Below the pieces are notes generated by a model, which saw only the letters and a list, made by a program, of their open reading frames with translations, was not told the DNA's origin and did not search any database. A stretch of 15,980 bases of DNA from JBBSVE01 sp038233815 (GTDB lineage: Bacteria > Pseudomonadota > Alphaproteobacteria > Rhodobacterales > Rhodobacteraceae). The stretch spans positions 1 through 15,980 of the forward strand of contig JBBSVE010000070.1 of assembly GCA_038233815.1 (NCBI GenBank), written 5' to 3'. This document shows, in pieces, positions 1-7,210 of this stretch (position 1 is its first letter; each line of letters begins with the position of its first letter). Made by a program: the position numbers and the translations under genes.

Positions 1-1177
1 CGTCCCAGATGGAGATCCGACCCACCGCGCAGCCGACGAACAGGACCGCGCCGACGGGTGGCGTGCAGAGCCCGATCCCGAGGTTCAGGATCAGGATCAC
101 GCCGAAATGCACCGGGTCGATGCCGAAGGCAGTGGCGACGGGCAAAAAGATCGGCGTCGTGATGACGATCAGCGGCGACATGTCCATGAAGGTGCCGAGG
201 ATCAGGAGCACGACGTTGAGCAGCAGCAGGATCACGTAGGGGTTGTCCGACACCGCCCTGATCGCCACCACCATGGAGGCCGGCACGCGGGTATAGGCCA
301 GCAGCCACCCGAAGGCCGCCGCACAGCCGATCACCAGAAGCACCATCGCGGTGGTCCGCACCGCCGCGAAGGTCGCGGCGATGAAATCGTTCCAGGACAA
401 TGTGCGATAGACGAAGAAGGTGATGAGCATCGCATAGACAACCGCGATGTTGGAGCTCTCCGACGCGGTGAAAATGCCCGAACGGACCCCGCCGAAGATG
501 ATCGCCACGAGGATCAGTCCCGGCACGGCGGAGACGAAGATCGGCCAGATGATCCGCGCGCCGCCGTAAGGCTGGACCGGATAGCCCTTCCTGATCGCCA
601 CATGCCGCGCGGTGAACATCAGTGCTGCCGCCAGCAGCAACCCCGGAATGATCCCCGCGGTGAACAGGTCCGCGATGGAGATCTTGCCGCCCGCAGAGAT
701 CGAATAGATGATCATGTTGTGCGACGGCGGCAGCAGCAGGGCAATGATCGAGGCCACGACGGTGATGTTGACCGCATAGTCCACGTCGTAGCCGTGCCTG
801 ACCATCTGCGGCACCATGAGCCCGCCCACGGCGCTCGCGTCGGCCGCGGCGGAGCCGGAGACGCCGCCGAACATCACCGAGGCCAGCACGTTGACTTGCC
901 CCAGCCCGCCCCGCTTGTGGCCCACGAACGCGCCCGCCAGCGCCACCAGACGCCGCGCGATGTCGCCGCGCACCATCAGGTCGCCGGCAAAGATGAAGAA
1001 CGGGATCGCCATCAGCGCGAACACCGAGACGCCGGAATTGAGCCGCTGGAACACGACCACCGGCGGCAGGCCAAGATAGGCGATGGTGGCGAAGCTGGAA
1101 ACGCCGAGGCAGAAGGCGACCGGCGTGCCTATGAGGAGGAGAAAGACGAAGGTGCCAAACAGGATCCAGAGTTCCAT
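1..1177 (-). CDS. dctM: TRAP transporter large permease DctM, C-terminus cut by window edge
   Basis: This is the large (12-TM type) membrane subunit of a tripartite ATP-independent periplasmic transporter, which carries substrate across the inner membrane using an ion gradient. About 392 residues are present from the ATG at 1177; the family is usually about 425-430, so roughly 35 residues are lost off the left edge. The protein is almost entirely hydrophobic segments. It starts MELWILFGTF and contains the typical DctM stretches FFIFAGDLMVRG, GGVSGSAAADASAVG and LLPPSHNMIIY, with CTPPVGAVLF near the cut end. Its start overlaps the dctQ stop by one base (TGATG), which suggests translational coupling. 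It is the last visible gene of the uxaC-dctP-dctQ-dctM operon, so a hexuronate is the inferred substrate. The family call is very secure; the substrate rests on context only. Confidence 0.95.
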   Translation of the reverse strand, partial: MELWILFGTFVFLLLIGTPVAFCLGVSSFATIAYLGLPPVVVFQRLNSGVSVFALMAIPFFIFAGDLMVRGDIARRLVALAGAFVGHKRGGLGQVNVLASVMFGGVSGSAAADASAVGGLMVPQMVRHGYDVDYAVNITVVASIIALLLPPSHNMIIYSISAGGKISIADLFTAGIIPGLLLAAALMFTARHVAIRKGYPVQPYGGARIIWPIFVSAVPGLILVAIIFGGVRSGIFTASESSNIAVVYAMLITFFVYRTLSWNDFIAATFAAVRTTAMVLLVIGCAAAFGWLLAYTRVPASMVVAIRAVSDNPYVILLLLNVVLLILGTFMDMSPLIVITTPIFLPVATAFGIDPVHFGVILILNLGIGLCTPPVGAVLFVGCAVGRISIWD

Positions 1178-1710
1178 CAGTCGATCTGAGCCTCCTCGCC
1201 GAAACGCGCCGTCTGCAATCCCGCCGCCCTGCGCGCGATCCGTTCCACCGAGAAGATCACCACCAGCACTCCACCTGCCGTCAGCGGCACGAAGTCGAAC
1301 GCCCCCGATATGCCGAGCGAGGGGATCAGGTTGCCCCGGGTCTTGGCCGCAAGCTCCCAGCCGAACCAGAACATGCCACAGCCGAATCCCCCAACGGCAA
1401 GGTCGGACAGGGTGTGCATCACGGCTTTCGCGCGGTCGCCCACGAAATAGAGCACCACGTCAAACGACAGATGATACCCCTCGCGGATGCCCACGGCAGC
1501 GCCGAGAAAGATGAACCAGCCCATGATCATGACCGACGCGGGCTCGGTCCAGATGATGGAATTGTTGAGCACGTAACGCCAGAACACCTGAGCCGCGATC
1601 ATCGCCGTCATGGCGATCAGTGCTATCGCCGAGATCCAGAGCGCAGCGTGCGCCAGAAGCCCCGTCGCGCGCGCGACCCGCGCCATCGGGCCGGTTGTGG
1701 TGATGGTCAT
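1177..1710 (-). CDS. dctQ: TRAP transporter small permease DctQ
   Basis: This is the small four-helix membrane subunit of the TRAP transporter, which pairs with DctM in the inner membrane. It has 177 residues, normal for the family. Hydrophobic segments lie at about 19-41, 57-76, 92-113 and 135-155. After the first comes the DctQ-like stretch QVFWRYVLNNSIIWTEP. I chose the ATG at 1710 over an in-frame TTG at 1728 because a GGGGA ribosome-binding site lies 5 bases before the ATG (1716-1720, read leftward). Its stop overlaps the dctM start. A strong hairpin separates it from dctP upstream, so it may be expressed at a lower level than the receptor. Its partner and operon position point to hexuronate uptake. 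Confidence 0.93.
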   Translation of the reverse strand: MTITTTGPMARVARATGLLAHAALWISAIALIAMTAMIAAQVFWRYVLNNSIIWTEPASVMIMGWFIFLGAAVGIREGYHLSFDVVLYFVGDRAKAVMHTLSDLAVGGFGCGMFWFGWELAAKTRGNLIPSLGISGAFDFVPLTAGGVLVVIFSVERIARRAAGLQTARFGEEAQID

Positions 1711-1733
1711 GTCATTCCCCGAGCGCAAAAGGA

Positions 1734-1756
1734 CGGGGCCCCGTCATGGGGCCCCG
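1734..1756 (-). terminator. GC hairpin in the dctP-dctQ gap (attenuator or mRNA-stabilising stem)
   Basis: This is a perfect inverted repeat: the 9-base arms CGGGGCCCC and GGGGCCCCG are separated by the 5-base loop GTCAT. Read leftward (the direction of transcription) it begins 6 bases after the dctP stop and is followed by TCCTTTT, a short T-run. It could be a partial Rho-independent terminator, or a stem that protects the 3' end of a processed dctP message. Either would give more receptor than permease, the stoichiometry expected of binding-protein transporters. The structure is seen; the role is inferred. Confidence 0.6.
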
Positions 1757-1762
1757 CAAGGA

Positions 1763-2746
1763 TCACTTCGTATCCTGGATGCGCTTCACCAGATCCTTCA
1801 GCTTGTCGGTCGTGATGTATTTTTCATAGACCGGGACCATCGCCTCGATGAAGGGGGTCTTGTCGATGTCCTTCACGACCTTCACGCCCGAGGCTTCGAC
1901 CTTCTTCTCGGACGCGGCCTCGCTTTCCTCCCACAGCTTGCGCATCACGGGCACGCTGTCCTTGGCGGCCTTCCCGATCAACGCCTGATCCTCGGGGGAG
2001 AGCTTGTTGAAGCTGATCTTCGACATGACCAGCACCTCGGGCACAATCAGATGCTCGTCGAGCGTCATGTATTTCGCGACCTCGAAATGGCCCGAGCTGT
2101 CATAGGAGGGCCAGTTGTTTTCCGCCCCGTCGATGACGCCGGTCTGGATCGAGGAATAGACCTCGCCGTAGGGCATCGGCGTCGCGTTGGCGCCCAGCGC
2201 CGCGACCATGTCGACGAAGATGTCCGACTGCATGACGCGGAACTTCATGCCCTTGAGGTCGGCCATCGAGTTGATCGGCTTTTCGGAATTGTAAAAGCTG
2301 CGCGACCCGCCGTCGTAGAAGGCGAGCCCGATCAGGTCGTGGTCCTTGAACGCATCCAGGATCTCCTGCCCGATGGGGCCGTCCATGACATGGTGCATGT
2401 GCTCGACCGAGCGGAAGATGTAGGGCAGCGACACGACCTGCGTTTCCGGCACGATGTTGTTGAACGGCCCGAGCGAGACGCGGTTCATGTCGATCACGCC
2501 GAACTGCGTCTGCTCGATCGTGTCCTTTTCCTCGCCGAGCTGCGCCGACGGGAACACCTCCATGCAGATCCGCCCGTTCGAGCGTTCCTTGACCATCTCG
2601 CCCATCTTCTGGACCGCGACCACGGTGGGGTAGCCCGCCGGGTGCGTGTCGGAGGAGCGGAGCTTGATTTCGCACTCCGCCTGGGCCGCGGTGGCCAGTG
2701 CGGCGCTGGCCAGCAGGGCCGCCGTCAGGGTTCTGGTGAATGTCAT
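1763..2746 (-). CDS. dctP: TRAP substrate-binding protein DctP, predicted hexuronate receptor
   Basis: This is the periplasmic receptor that captures the ligand and delivers it to DctQM. It has 327 residues, the usual DctP length. A signal peptide (positive start, hydrophobic core, AQA cleavage near residue 23) precedes the mature ECEIKLRSSDTHPAGYP. The conserved carboxylate-binding Arg is in KGMKFRVMQ (R170), followed by GEVYSSIQTGVIDGAENN (about 194-211), typical of DctP ligand sites. Cys25 and Cys61 could form a disulfide. A good ribosome-binding site (GGAGG, 9 bases before the ATG) lies in the 27-base gap after uxaC, so the two are very likely co-transcribed. The neighbours UxaC and KdgK make glucuronate or galacturonate the likely ligand; that specificity is an inference. 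Confidence 0.93.
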   Translation of the reverse strand: MTFTRTLTAALLASAALATAAQAECEIKLRSSDTHPAGYPTVVAVQKMGEMVKERSNGRICMEVFPSAQLGEEKDTIEQTQFGVIDMNRVSLGPFNNIVPETQVVSLPYIFRSVEHMHHVMDGPIGQEILDAFKDHDLIGLAFYDGGSRSFYNSEKPINSMADLKGMKFRVMQSDIFVDMVAALGANATPMPYGEVYSSIQTGVIDGAENNWPSYDSSGHFEVAKYMTLDEHLIVPEVLVMSKISFNKLSPEDQALIGKAAKDSVPVMRKLWEESEAASEKKVEASGVKVVKDIDKTPFIEAMVPVYEKYITTDKLKDLVKRIQDTK

Positions 2747-2773
2747 CTCAGGTTTCCTCCCTTTTGAGATCGT

Positions 2774-4177
2774 TCAGAGCCGGTAGGCCCTCTTGGCGAG
2801 GCCGTAGGCAAGGTCGTGTGCCACCTCGTGCGCGTCCGCCATGCCAAGCCGCCCGGTGGCGACCAGCGTGGCGAGATAGGCGCAATCCACCCGCCGCGCG
2901 ATATCGTGGCGCGCGGGGATCGAGCAGAAGGCGCGGGTGTCGTCGTTGAAGCCCACGGTGTTGGCAAAGCCCGCCGTCTCGGTAATGAGCTCGCGGTAGC
3001 GGCGCATCCCCTCGGGGCTGTCGAAGAACCACCAGGCAGGGCCGAGCCTCAGTGCGGGATAGACGCCCGCCATCGGCGCCAGCTCGCGCGCATAGGCGCT
3101 TTCATCCAGCGTGAAGAGGATGATTGTCAGCGACGGCTCCAGCCCCACGGCATCCAGAAGCGGACGCAGCGCCGTGACGTAGTCGGTGCGGGTGGGAATG
3201 TCGAAGCCCTTGTCGGTGCCGAACGTCGCCTGCATCGCGCGCGAATGGTTGCGCGCCGATCCGGGATGGATCTGCATCACCAGCCCGTCGGCGAGGCTCA
3301 TCCGCGCCATTTCCGTCAGCATCTGCGCGCGAAAGTGGGCGGCATCCTCAGGCGTCGCGCCGTTCAGGACGCGGGCAAACAGGGCTTCGGCCTCCGCGCG
3401 GGGCAGGTCGGCGGTGCGGGCGTCCGGGTGGCCGTGATCGGTGGCTTTGGCGCCGGCGCCGATGAAAGCCGCGCGGCGGGCGCGGTGGGCGGCGAGATAG
3501 CCCGCCCATGTCGCCGTATCCTCGCCCGTCATCTCCCCCAGCCGCGCGACGTTGGTGGCGAAGGCCGGACCCTCTGGGTCGATCACTGCATCGGGACGGT
3601 AGGTCGGGATCACCCGACCCGCCCAGCCGGAGGCGGCGATGGCGGCATGGTGGGACAGGGGGTCGAGTGCGGAATCGGTGGTCGCCAGCGCCTCGATCCC
3701 GAATCGGTCGAACAGCGCGCGGGGGCGAAAGGCGTCCGAGGCGAGGCAGGCGGCGATCCGGTCGTAGATCGCATCCGCCGTGGCGGGGGTCAGATCCTCC
3801 TCCACCCCGAACACTTCGGCCAGCGTGTGATCGACCCAGAGCCGCGAGGGCGTCGCGCGGAACAGGGGATAGTTCTGCGCAAACAGCCGCCAGATCGCGC
3901 GGGGATCGGTTTCGACCGCCCCGCCGTCGGCGCGCGGCACGCCCAGACGCTCCAGCGCCACACCTTGCGAAAAGAGCATCCGGAAAATGTAATGATCCGG
4001 CGTGATGATGAGGCGCGCGGGGTCCGGGAAGGCCGCGTTGTCCGCGAACCACGCCGGATCGGTATGGCCGTGCGGGCTCAGGATCGGCAGGCCTGCGATG
4101 GGTTCGTGCAGGGTCCGCGCCACGCGGCGCACGCCCGGTTCGGCCGAAAAGAGGCGGTCGGGATCGAGTGTCGGCAT
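2774..4177 (-). CDS. uxaC: Glucuronate/galacturonate isomerase UxaC
   Basis: Uronate isomerase (EC 5.3.1.12) interconverts D-glucuronate and D-fructuronate, or D-galacturonate and D-tagaturonate. It is the first cytoplasmic step of the Ashwell hexuronate pathway. It has 467 residues, close to the E. coli enzyme (about 470). The amidohydrolase-type metal motif is HGH (H36, H38) within LSPHGHTDPAWFADN. Later family landmarks are GLVMQIHPGSARNHS and, near the C-terminus, GFNDDTRAFCSIPARHDIAR, which is close to diagnostic. An AAGGAG ribosome-binding site lies 5 bases before the ATG. It is the first gene of the leftward operon, 27 bases before dctP, and faces the repressor gene across a 116-base gap that contains the probable operator. 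Whether it serves both uronates in vivo cannot be told from sequence. Confidence 0.97.
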   Translation of the reverse strand: MPTLDPDRLFSAEPGVRRVARTLHEPIAGLPILSPHGHTDPAWFADNAAFPDPARLIITPDHYIFRMLFSQGVALERLGVPRADGGAVETDPRAIWRLFAQNYPLFRATPSRLWVDHTLAEVFGVEEDLTPATADAIYDRIAACLASDAFRPRALFDRFGIEALATTDSALDPLSHHAAIAASGWAGRVIPTYRPDAVIDPEGPAFATNVARLGEMTGEDTATWAGYLAAHRARRAAFIGAGAKATDHGHPDARTADLPRAEAEALFARVLNGATPEDAAHFRAQMLTEMARMSLADGLVMQIHPGSARNHSRAMQATFGTDKGFDIPTRTDYVTALRPLLDAVGLEPSLTIILFTLDESAYARELAPMAGVYPALRLGPAWWFFDSPEGMRRYRELITETAGFANTVGFNDDTRAFCSIPARHDIARRVDCAYLATLVATGRLGMADAHEVAHDLAYGLAKRAYRL

Positions 4178-4247
4178 CCAGTCTCCTTCCCAGAGCTATC
4201 CCCCGCGGGGGCATTCGCCATGCCCTCGTCAACGGGCTGGATTACTC

Positions 4248-4256
4248 TGGTATGTT
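4248..4256 (+). promoter_or_regulatory. Candidate extended -10 promoter for the gntR-kdgK operon
   Basis: The rightward sequence TGGTATGTT has a TGN extension and a TATGTT hexamer (4 of 6 matches to TATAAT). The predicted start near 4263 would leave about 30 bases of leader before the TTG codon, with a well-placed ribosome-binding site. No good -35 box is visible. It overlaps the left operator arm, which would explain autorepression. Confidence 0.3.
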
Positions 4257-4265
4257 AGTATACCA
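4257..4265 (-). promoter_or_regulatory. Candidate extended -10 promoter for the uxaC operon
   Basis: Read leftward the sequence is TGGTATACT, that is, a TGN extended element followed by TATACT, one base off the TATAAT consensus. Transcription would start near 4250, leaving a leader of about 73 bases that holds the uxaC ribosome-binding site. No convincing -35 box is correctly spaced; a TTGACA at 4275-4270 is too close. The element lies inside the right operator arm, so a bound repressor would block it directly. Confidence 0.4.
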
Positions 4266-4280
4266 GTTCTGTCAACGAAA

Positions 4281-4286
4281 AGGGGA
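4281..4286 (+). promoter_or_regulatory. Ribosome-binding site that sets the TTG start of the GntR gene
   Basis: AGGGGA lies 7 bases before the TTG at 4294. The only upstream in-frame start, an ATG at 4168, would put the operator, the promoters and part of uxaC inside the coding sequence. The site therefore supports the shorter, TTG-initiated protein. Confidence 0.65.
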
Positions 4287-4293
4287 CGCGACC

Positions 4294-4983
4294 TTGAACG
4301 ACCTCTTCACCCCCCTGCCCGCACGGGTTCCGGTGACCGACGGCGTGTTCGACGCGGTCCAGTCGCGTGTCCTCTCGCTCGACCTGCCGCCGGGCAGCCG
4401 GTTGTCGGAGGCGGACGTGGCGCGCCAGATGGGCGTGTCGCGCCAGCCGGTGCGCGATGCGTTCCGGCGTCTGTCGGATCTGGGCCTCCTCTCCATCCGT
4501 CCGCAGCGCGCGACGGAAGTGAGCCGGATCTCGGTTCCCGTGATCCTCGCTGCGCGGTTCCTGCGCATGGCTGCCGAGATGGAGATGGCGCGCCTCGCCT
4601 GCACACGCCTCGCCCCCCCCGACATCGCGCGCCTGCAGGGGGAGATCGACCGTCAGGCCCGGACCATCGCGGAGGTCGATCCGGTGGGCTTCAAACGCCA
4701 TGACGACGCCTTCCATCAGGGTCTCTGCATCGCCTGCGGGCTCGGTGCCGTCTGGCCCGGCATCGCGGAGAGCAAGGCCCATACCGACCGCCTGCGCATC
4801 CTGTCGATCCGCGTCGGCTCGCAGGAAGCGCTGGAGGATCATCAGGCGATCCTCGACGCCATTGCCGCACGCGATCCCGACCGGGCGGCGGCAATGGTGC
4901 GGCGCCATCTGGACCGGATCCGTTCGGTGATCGACGATGTGCGGGCCGACCATCCCGACTGGTTTGCGGAGGAGTTGACCTGA
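4294..4983 (+). CDS. GntR family (FadR/FCD) transcriptional regulator of the uronate locus
   Basis: This is a cytoplasmic DNA-binding repressor, probably released by a uronate or a pathway intermediate. From the TTG start it has 229 residues, normal for the FadR subfamily. The N-terminal winged helix (about 15-78) contains the GntR signature LPPGSRLSEADVAR and the recognition helix region GVSRQPVRDAFRRL. The C-terminal helical FCD ligand domain (about 85-215) keeps the likely metal ligands D137 and H141 (DDAFH), H183 (EDHQ) and H205 (RRHL). The stop overlaps the kdgK start (TGATG), so regulator and kinase are co-translated. Its position opposite uxaC and next to a perfect dyad makes it the local UxuR/ExuR/KdgR-like regulator. 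The family is certain, the target very likely, the effector unknown. Confidence 0.92.
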   Translation: MNDLFTPLPARVPVTDGVFDAVQSRVLSLDLPPGSRLSEADVARQMGVSRQPVRDAFRRLSDLGLLSIRPQRATEVSRISVPVILAARFLRMAAEMEMARLACTRLAPPDIARLQGEIDRQARTIAEVDPVGFKRHDDAFHQGLCIACGLGAVWPGIAESKAHTDRLRILSIRVGSQEALEDHQAILDAIAARDPDRAAAMVRRHLDRIRSVIDDVRADHPDWFAEELT

Positions 4984-5879
4984 TGCGGTGCGTCCTGATC
5001 GGTGAATGCATGGTGGAGATGGCCCCGACCGGGGCCGCCGGGACCTATACGCTCGGCTTTGCGGGCGACACGTTCAACACCGCCTGGTATCTCGCGCGCG
5101 CGCGGCCGGATTGGCAGGTGGACTACCTGACGGCGGTGGGCGAGGACGCGCTCTCGCAGCAGTTCCTCGATTTCGCCAGGGCGGCGGGGATCGGGACGTC
5201 GGTGGTCCGGCGCGTGGCAGGGCGGACGCTCGGGCTCTATCTTATCGCGGTGGCGGAAGGGGAGCGGTCCTTCAGCTACTGGCGTAATGCCTCCGCCGCG
5301 CGCGGCCTCGCGGACGCGGACGTCGATCTCGACCGTGCGTTGGCGGGGGCGGACCTGATCCTGTTCTCGGGAATAACGCTGGCGATCCTCGATGCCGCTG
5401 CGCGCGGACGGCTGCTGGCGGCGGTGGCGCGCGCACGGACGCGGGGGGCGATGACGGCGTTTGATCCGAACATGCGGCCCGCGCTCTGGGCCGACGGCGC
5501 GGCGATGCTGGCGGCGATCCGGAACGGTGCCGCCGTGGCCGACGTCGTGGTGCCCTCGCGGGACGAGGAGGAGGCCCATTTCGGCGACGCCGACGCCGCT
5601 GCAATCTGTGCGCGCTATGCGGGCGCGGGCTGCGGGACGGTGATCGTGAAGGACGGCCCCGGTCCGGTGCGGTTCCTCCATAGGGGCGAAAGCGGGACGG
5701 TGCCCCTGCGCGCGGTGGTCCGCCCGCTGGACACGACCGCCGCCGGGGACAGCTTCAACGCCGCCTGTCTCGCAGCACTCAAGGCGGGCGAGCCGCTGGA
5801 GGACGCGATCCTCGCCGGGGCCGCGCTGGCCGCCCGCGTGGTGCAGGGACGCGGCGCGCTGGTGGGCGACCCGGACTGA
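4983..5879 (+). CDS. kdgK: 2-keto-3-deoxygluconate kinase (PfkB family)
   Basis: KDG kinase (EC 2.7.1.45) phosphorylates 2-dehydro-3-deoxy-D-gluconate to KDPG with ATP, joining uronate breakdown to the Entner-Doudoroff aldolase. It has 298 residues, slightly short of typical (about 310). Features in order are the N-terminal strand VLIGECMVEM, the sugar-site motif GFAGDTFNTA (25-34), the substrate loop SYWRNASAAR (98-107), FDPNMRPALW (160-169), the nucleotide region IVKDGPGPV (221-229) and the PfkB C-terminal signature DTTAAGDSFNA (250-260) with catalytic base D256. The first Gly of the common GAGD is Ala, a substitution that fits KDG kinases (E. coli has SAGD). A GGAGGAG ribosome-binding site lies 8 bases upstream, inside gntR. 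Other PfkB sugar kinases are possible in principle, but the uronate context makes KDG kinase by far the best fit. Confidence 0.9.
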   Translation: MRCVLIGECMVEMAPTGAAGTYTLGFAGDTFNTAWYLARARPDWQVDYLTAVGEDALSQQFLDFARAAGIGTSVVRRVAGRTLGLYLIAVAEGERSFSYWRNASAARGLADADVDLDRALAGADLILFSGITLAILDAAARGRLLAAVARARTRGAMTAFDPNMRPALWADGAAMLAAIRNGAAVADVVVPSRDEEEAHFGDADAAAICARYAGAGCGTVIVKDGPGPVRFLHRGESGTVPLRAVVRPLDTTAAGDSFNAACLAALKAGEPLEDAILAGAALAARVVQGRGALVGDPD

Positions 5880-5962
5880 CGACGGACAGGCACGCGCAGG
5901 CCGGGCCGGGGCGTCCGGTTCCGATTAACCCTTTCGCGGCAAGGATTGTGTAGCATGGACCG

Positions 5963-7207
5963 ATGACCAGCTTTCGCTTTCTGCACGCGGCGGACATCCA
6001 TCTGGACAGTCCGCTCCACGGGCTCGCGCGTTACGAGGGGCTCCCGGCGGAGGAGATCCGGTCGGCCTCGCGCACTGCCTTCGACGGCCTCGTGCAGCGC
6101 GTGCTGGACGAGGCGCTGGATTTCGCGGTGATCGCGGGGGATCTTTTCGACGGCGACTGGCGCGACATGGGCACCGGGCTCTATTTCGCGCGCGCAATGG
6201 GGCGGCTCGACCGGGCGGGGATCCCGGTCTTCATCCTCGCGGGCAATCACGACGCGGCTTCGGTGATCTCGCGCTCCGTGCCGTGGCCGCCGAACGTGCG
6301 GATCTTCGGCACCCGGCGGGCGGAGACGCACCGCCTGCCCGATCTCGGCGTGGCGCTCCACGGGCAGGGCTTCGCGTCCCCCGCCGTGACCGACAACCTC
6401 GTGCCGGCCTATCCGCCCGCCGATCCGCATGTCTTCAACATCGGCGTCCTGCACACCGCGATGGCCGGACGGGCGGGCCATGCCGACTACGCGCCCTGCA
6501 CTCTGGATGACCTCCGCGCCAAGCACTACGACTACTGGGCGCTGGGCCATGTCCACGCGTTCGAGATCGTGGCCGAGGCGCCCCATGTCGTCTATCCGGG
6601 CAATCTGCAAGGCCGCACGATCCGCGAGACCGGAGCCAAAGGCGCCGTGATCGTCACCGTCACGGACCGCGAGATCGTATCGGTCGAACGGATCGAGCTC
6701 GACGTGCTGCGCTGGGCCCGGCTGAACGTGCCCTGCAAACCGGGCGCCGATGTCACCGATCTCATCCGGGCAGGGCTCGGGCGGCTCCATGCCGACAACG
6801 CGTCGGGCCGCCCTCTCGTGGCGCGCGTCACGCTGGTGGGGGAGACGCCGGACGCGGGCTCGCTACACGACCGCGCGGCGTCCCTGCGCGACGACGTTCG
6901 CGCCATCGCGGTCGCGATCTCCCCCGATCTCTTCGTGGAAAAGGTCATCGTGGCCGTCACCGACCCGGTCCGCGCACCCGACGGAGCAGAGGACGGCGCC
7001 CATGCCCTCCTCGCCGGGGTGGCGGACGATCCGGACCTCCCCGACGCGCTGGAGGCGGAGTTGCGCGGCTTCATGACCGCCGTCGGCACGCTTCTGGGTG
7101 CTGCGGAGGAGGGCGAGATGCGCCACCTCGCGGCGACGGGCGACTGGGGCGCGCTGCAGGCCACCGCCGCCGCCGCCCTGCGCGCGCGCCTGACGGCGGA
7201 GGGCTGA
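5963..7207 (+). CDS. SbcD/YhaO-like metallophosphoesterase DNA exonuclease
   Basis: This is the nuclease subunit of an Mre11-Rad50-like pair, predicted to cut DNA ends with two bound metal ions (usually Mn). It has 414 residues, close to YhaO-type proteins. All phosphoesterase motifs are visible: ADIHLDSP (D11, H13), GDLFDG (D60), GNHD (N95, H96, D97), LHT (H164) and GHVH (H196, H198), followed by YPGNLQGR. The remaining 200 residues should form the capping and ATPase-binding domains; the region after 230 is not recognisable by motif. It lies 3 bases before the ATPase gene. The start has no normal ribosome-binding site: AAGGA is 17 bases upstream, a three-codon ATGGACCGATGA overlaps the start, and a TAGCAT box ends 6 bases before it. 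It could be leaderless or coupled to the mini-ORF. Confidence 0.92.
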   Translation: MTSFRFLHAADIHLDSPLHGLARYEGLPAEEIRSASRTAFDGLVQRVLDEALDFAVIAGDLFDGDWRDMGTGLYFARAMGRLDRAGIPVFILAGNHDAASVISRSVPWPPNVRIFGTRRAETHRLPDLGVALHGQGFASPAVTDNLVPAYPPADPHVFNIGVLHTAMAGRAGHADYAPCTLDDLRAKHYDYWALGHVHAFEIVAEAPHVVYPGNLQGRTIRETGAKGAVIVTVTDREIVSVERIELDVLRWARLNVPCKPGADVTDLIRAGLGRLHADNASGRPLVARVTLVGETPDAGSLHDRAASLRDDVRAIAVAISPDLFVEKVIVAVTDPVRAPDGAEDGAHALLAGVADDPDLPDALEAELRGFMTAVGTLLGAAEEGEMRHLAATGDWGALQATAAAALRARLTAEG

Positions 7208-7210
7208 CGG

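Larger units (their letters stand above)
4247..4266. promoter_or_regulatory. Probable GntR-family operator in the uxaC / gntR divergent gap
   Basis: This is a perfect inverted repeat: arms CTGGTAT and ATACCAG with the 6-base spacer GTTAGT. It lies between the divergent starts of uxaC (4177) and the GntR gene (4294). TGGTAT/ATACCA half-sites resemble the known ExuR/UxuR operators, which contain TGGTATACCA. It is the only clear dyad in the gap, so it is the natural binding site of the adjacent GntR regulator, giving autoregulation and control of the uptake operon. The repeat is seen; binding is inferred. Confidence 0.75.

Noticed and set aside
107..1189. Long rightward open frame opposite dctM
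   Set aside because: It encodes a His/Arg/Asp/Gly-rich protein with no domain and is the antisense of a clear membrane protein; long open antisense frames are expected in DNA this GC-rich.
1711..1728. TTG start of the first DctQ at 1728
   Set aside because: It adds six unremarkable residues; the ATG at 1710 has a GGGGA ribosome-binding site at a good distance.
2816..4258. 480-codon open frame opposite uxaC
   Set aside because: It is antisense to a fully recognisable isomerase, has low-complexity Arg/Gly composition, and runs across the operator.
4168..4293. N-terminal extension of the GntR regulator from ATG 4168
   Set aside because: It would place the operator and promoters inside the gene and overlap the uxaC start; the TTG at 4294 has a good ribosome-binding site and gives normal family length.
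5880..5930. Possible terminator after kdgK
   Set aside because: Only 4-base GC stems (CCGG/CCGG, 5906-5918) and no T-run can be formed.
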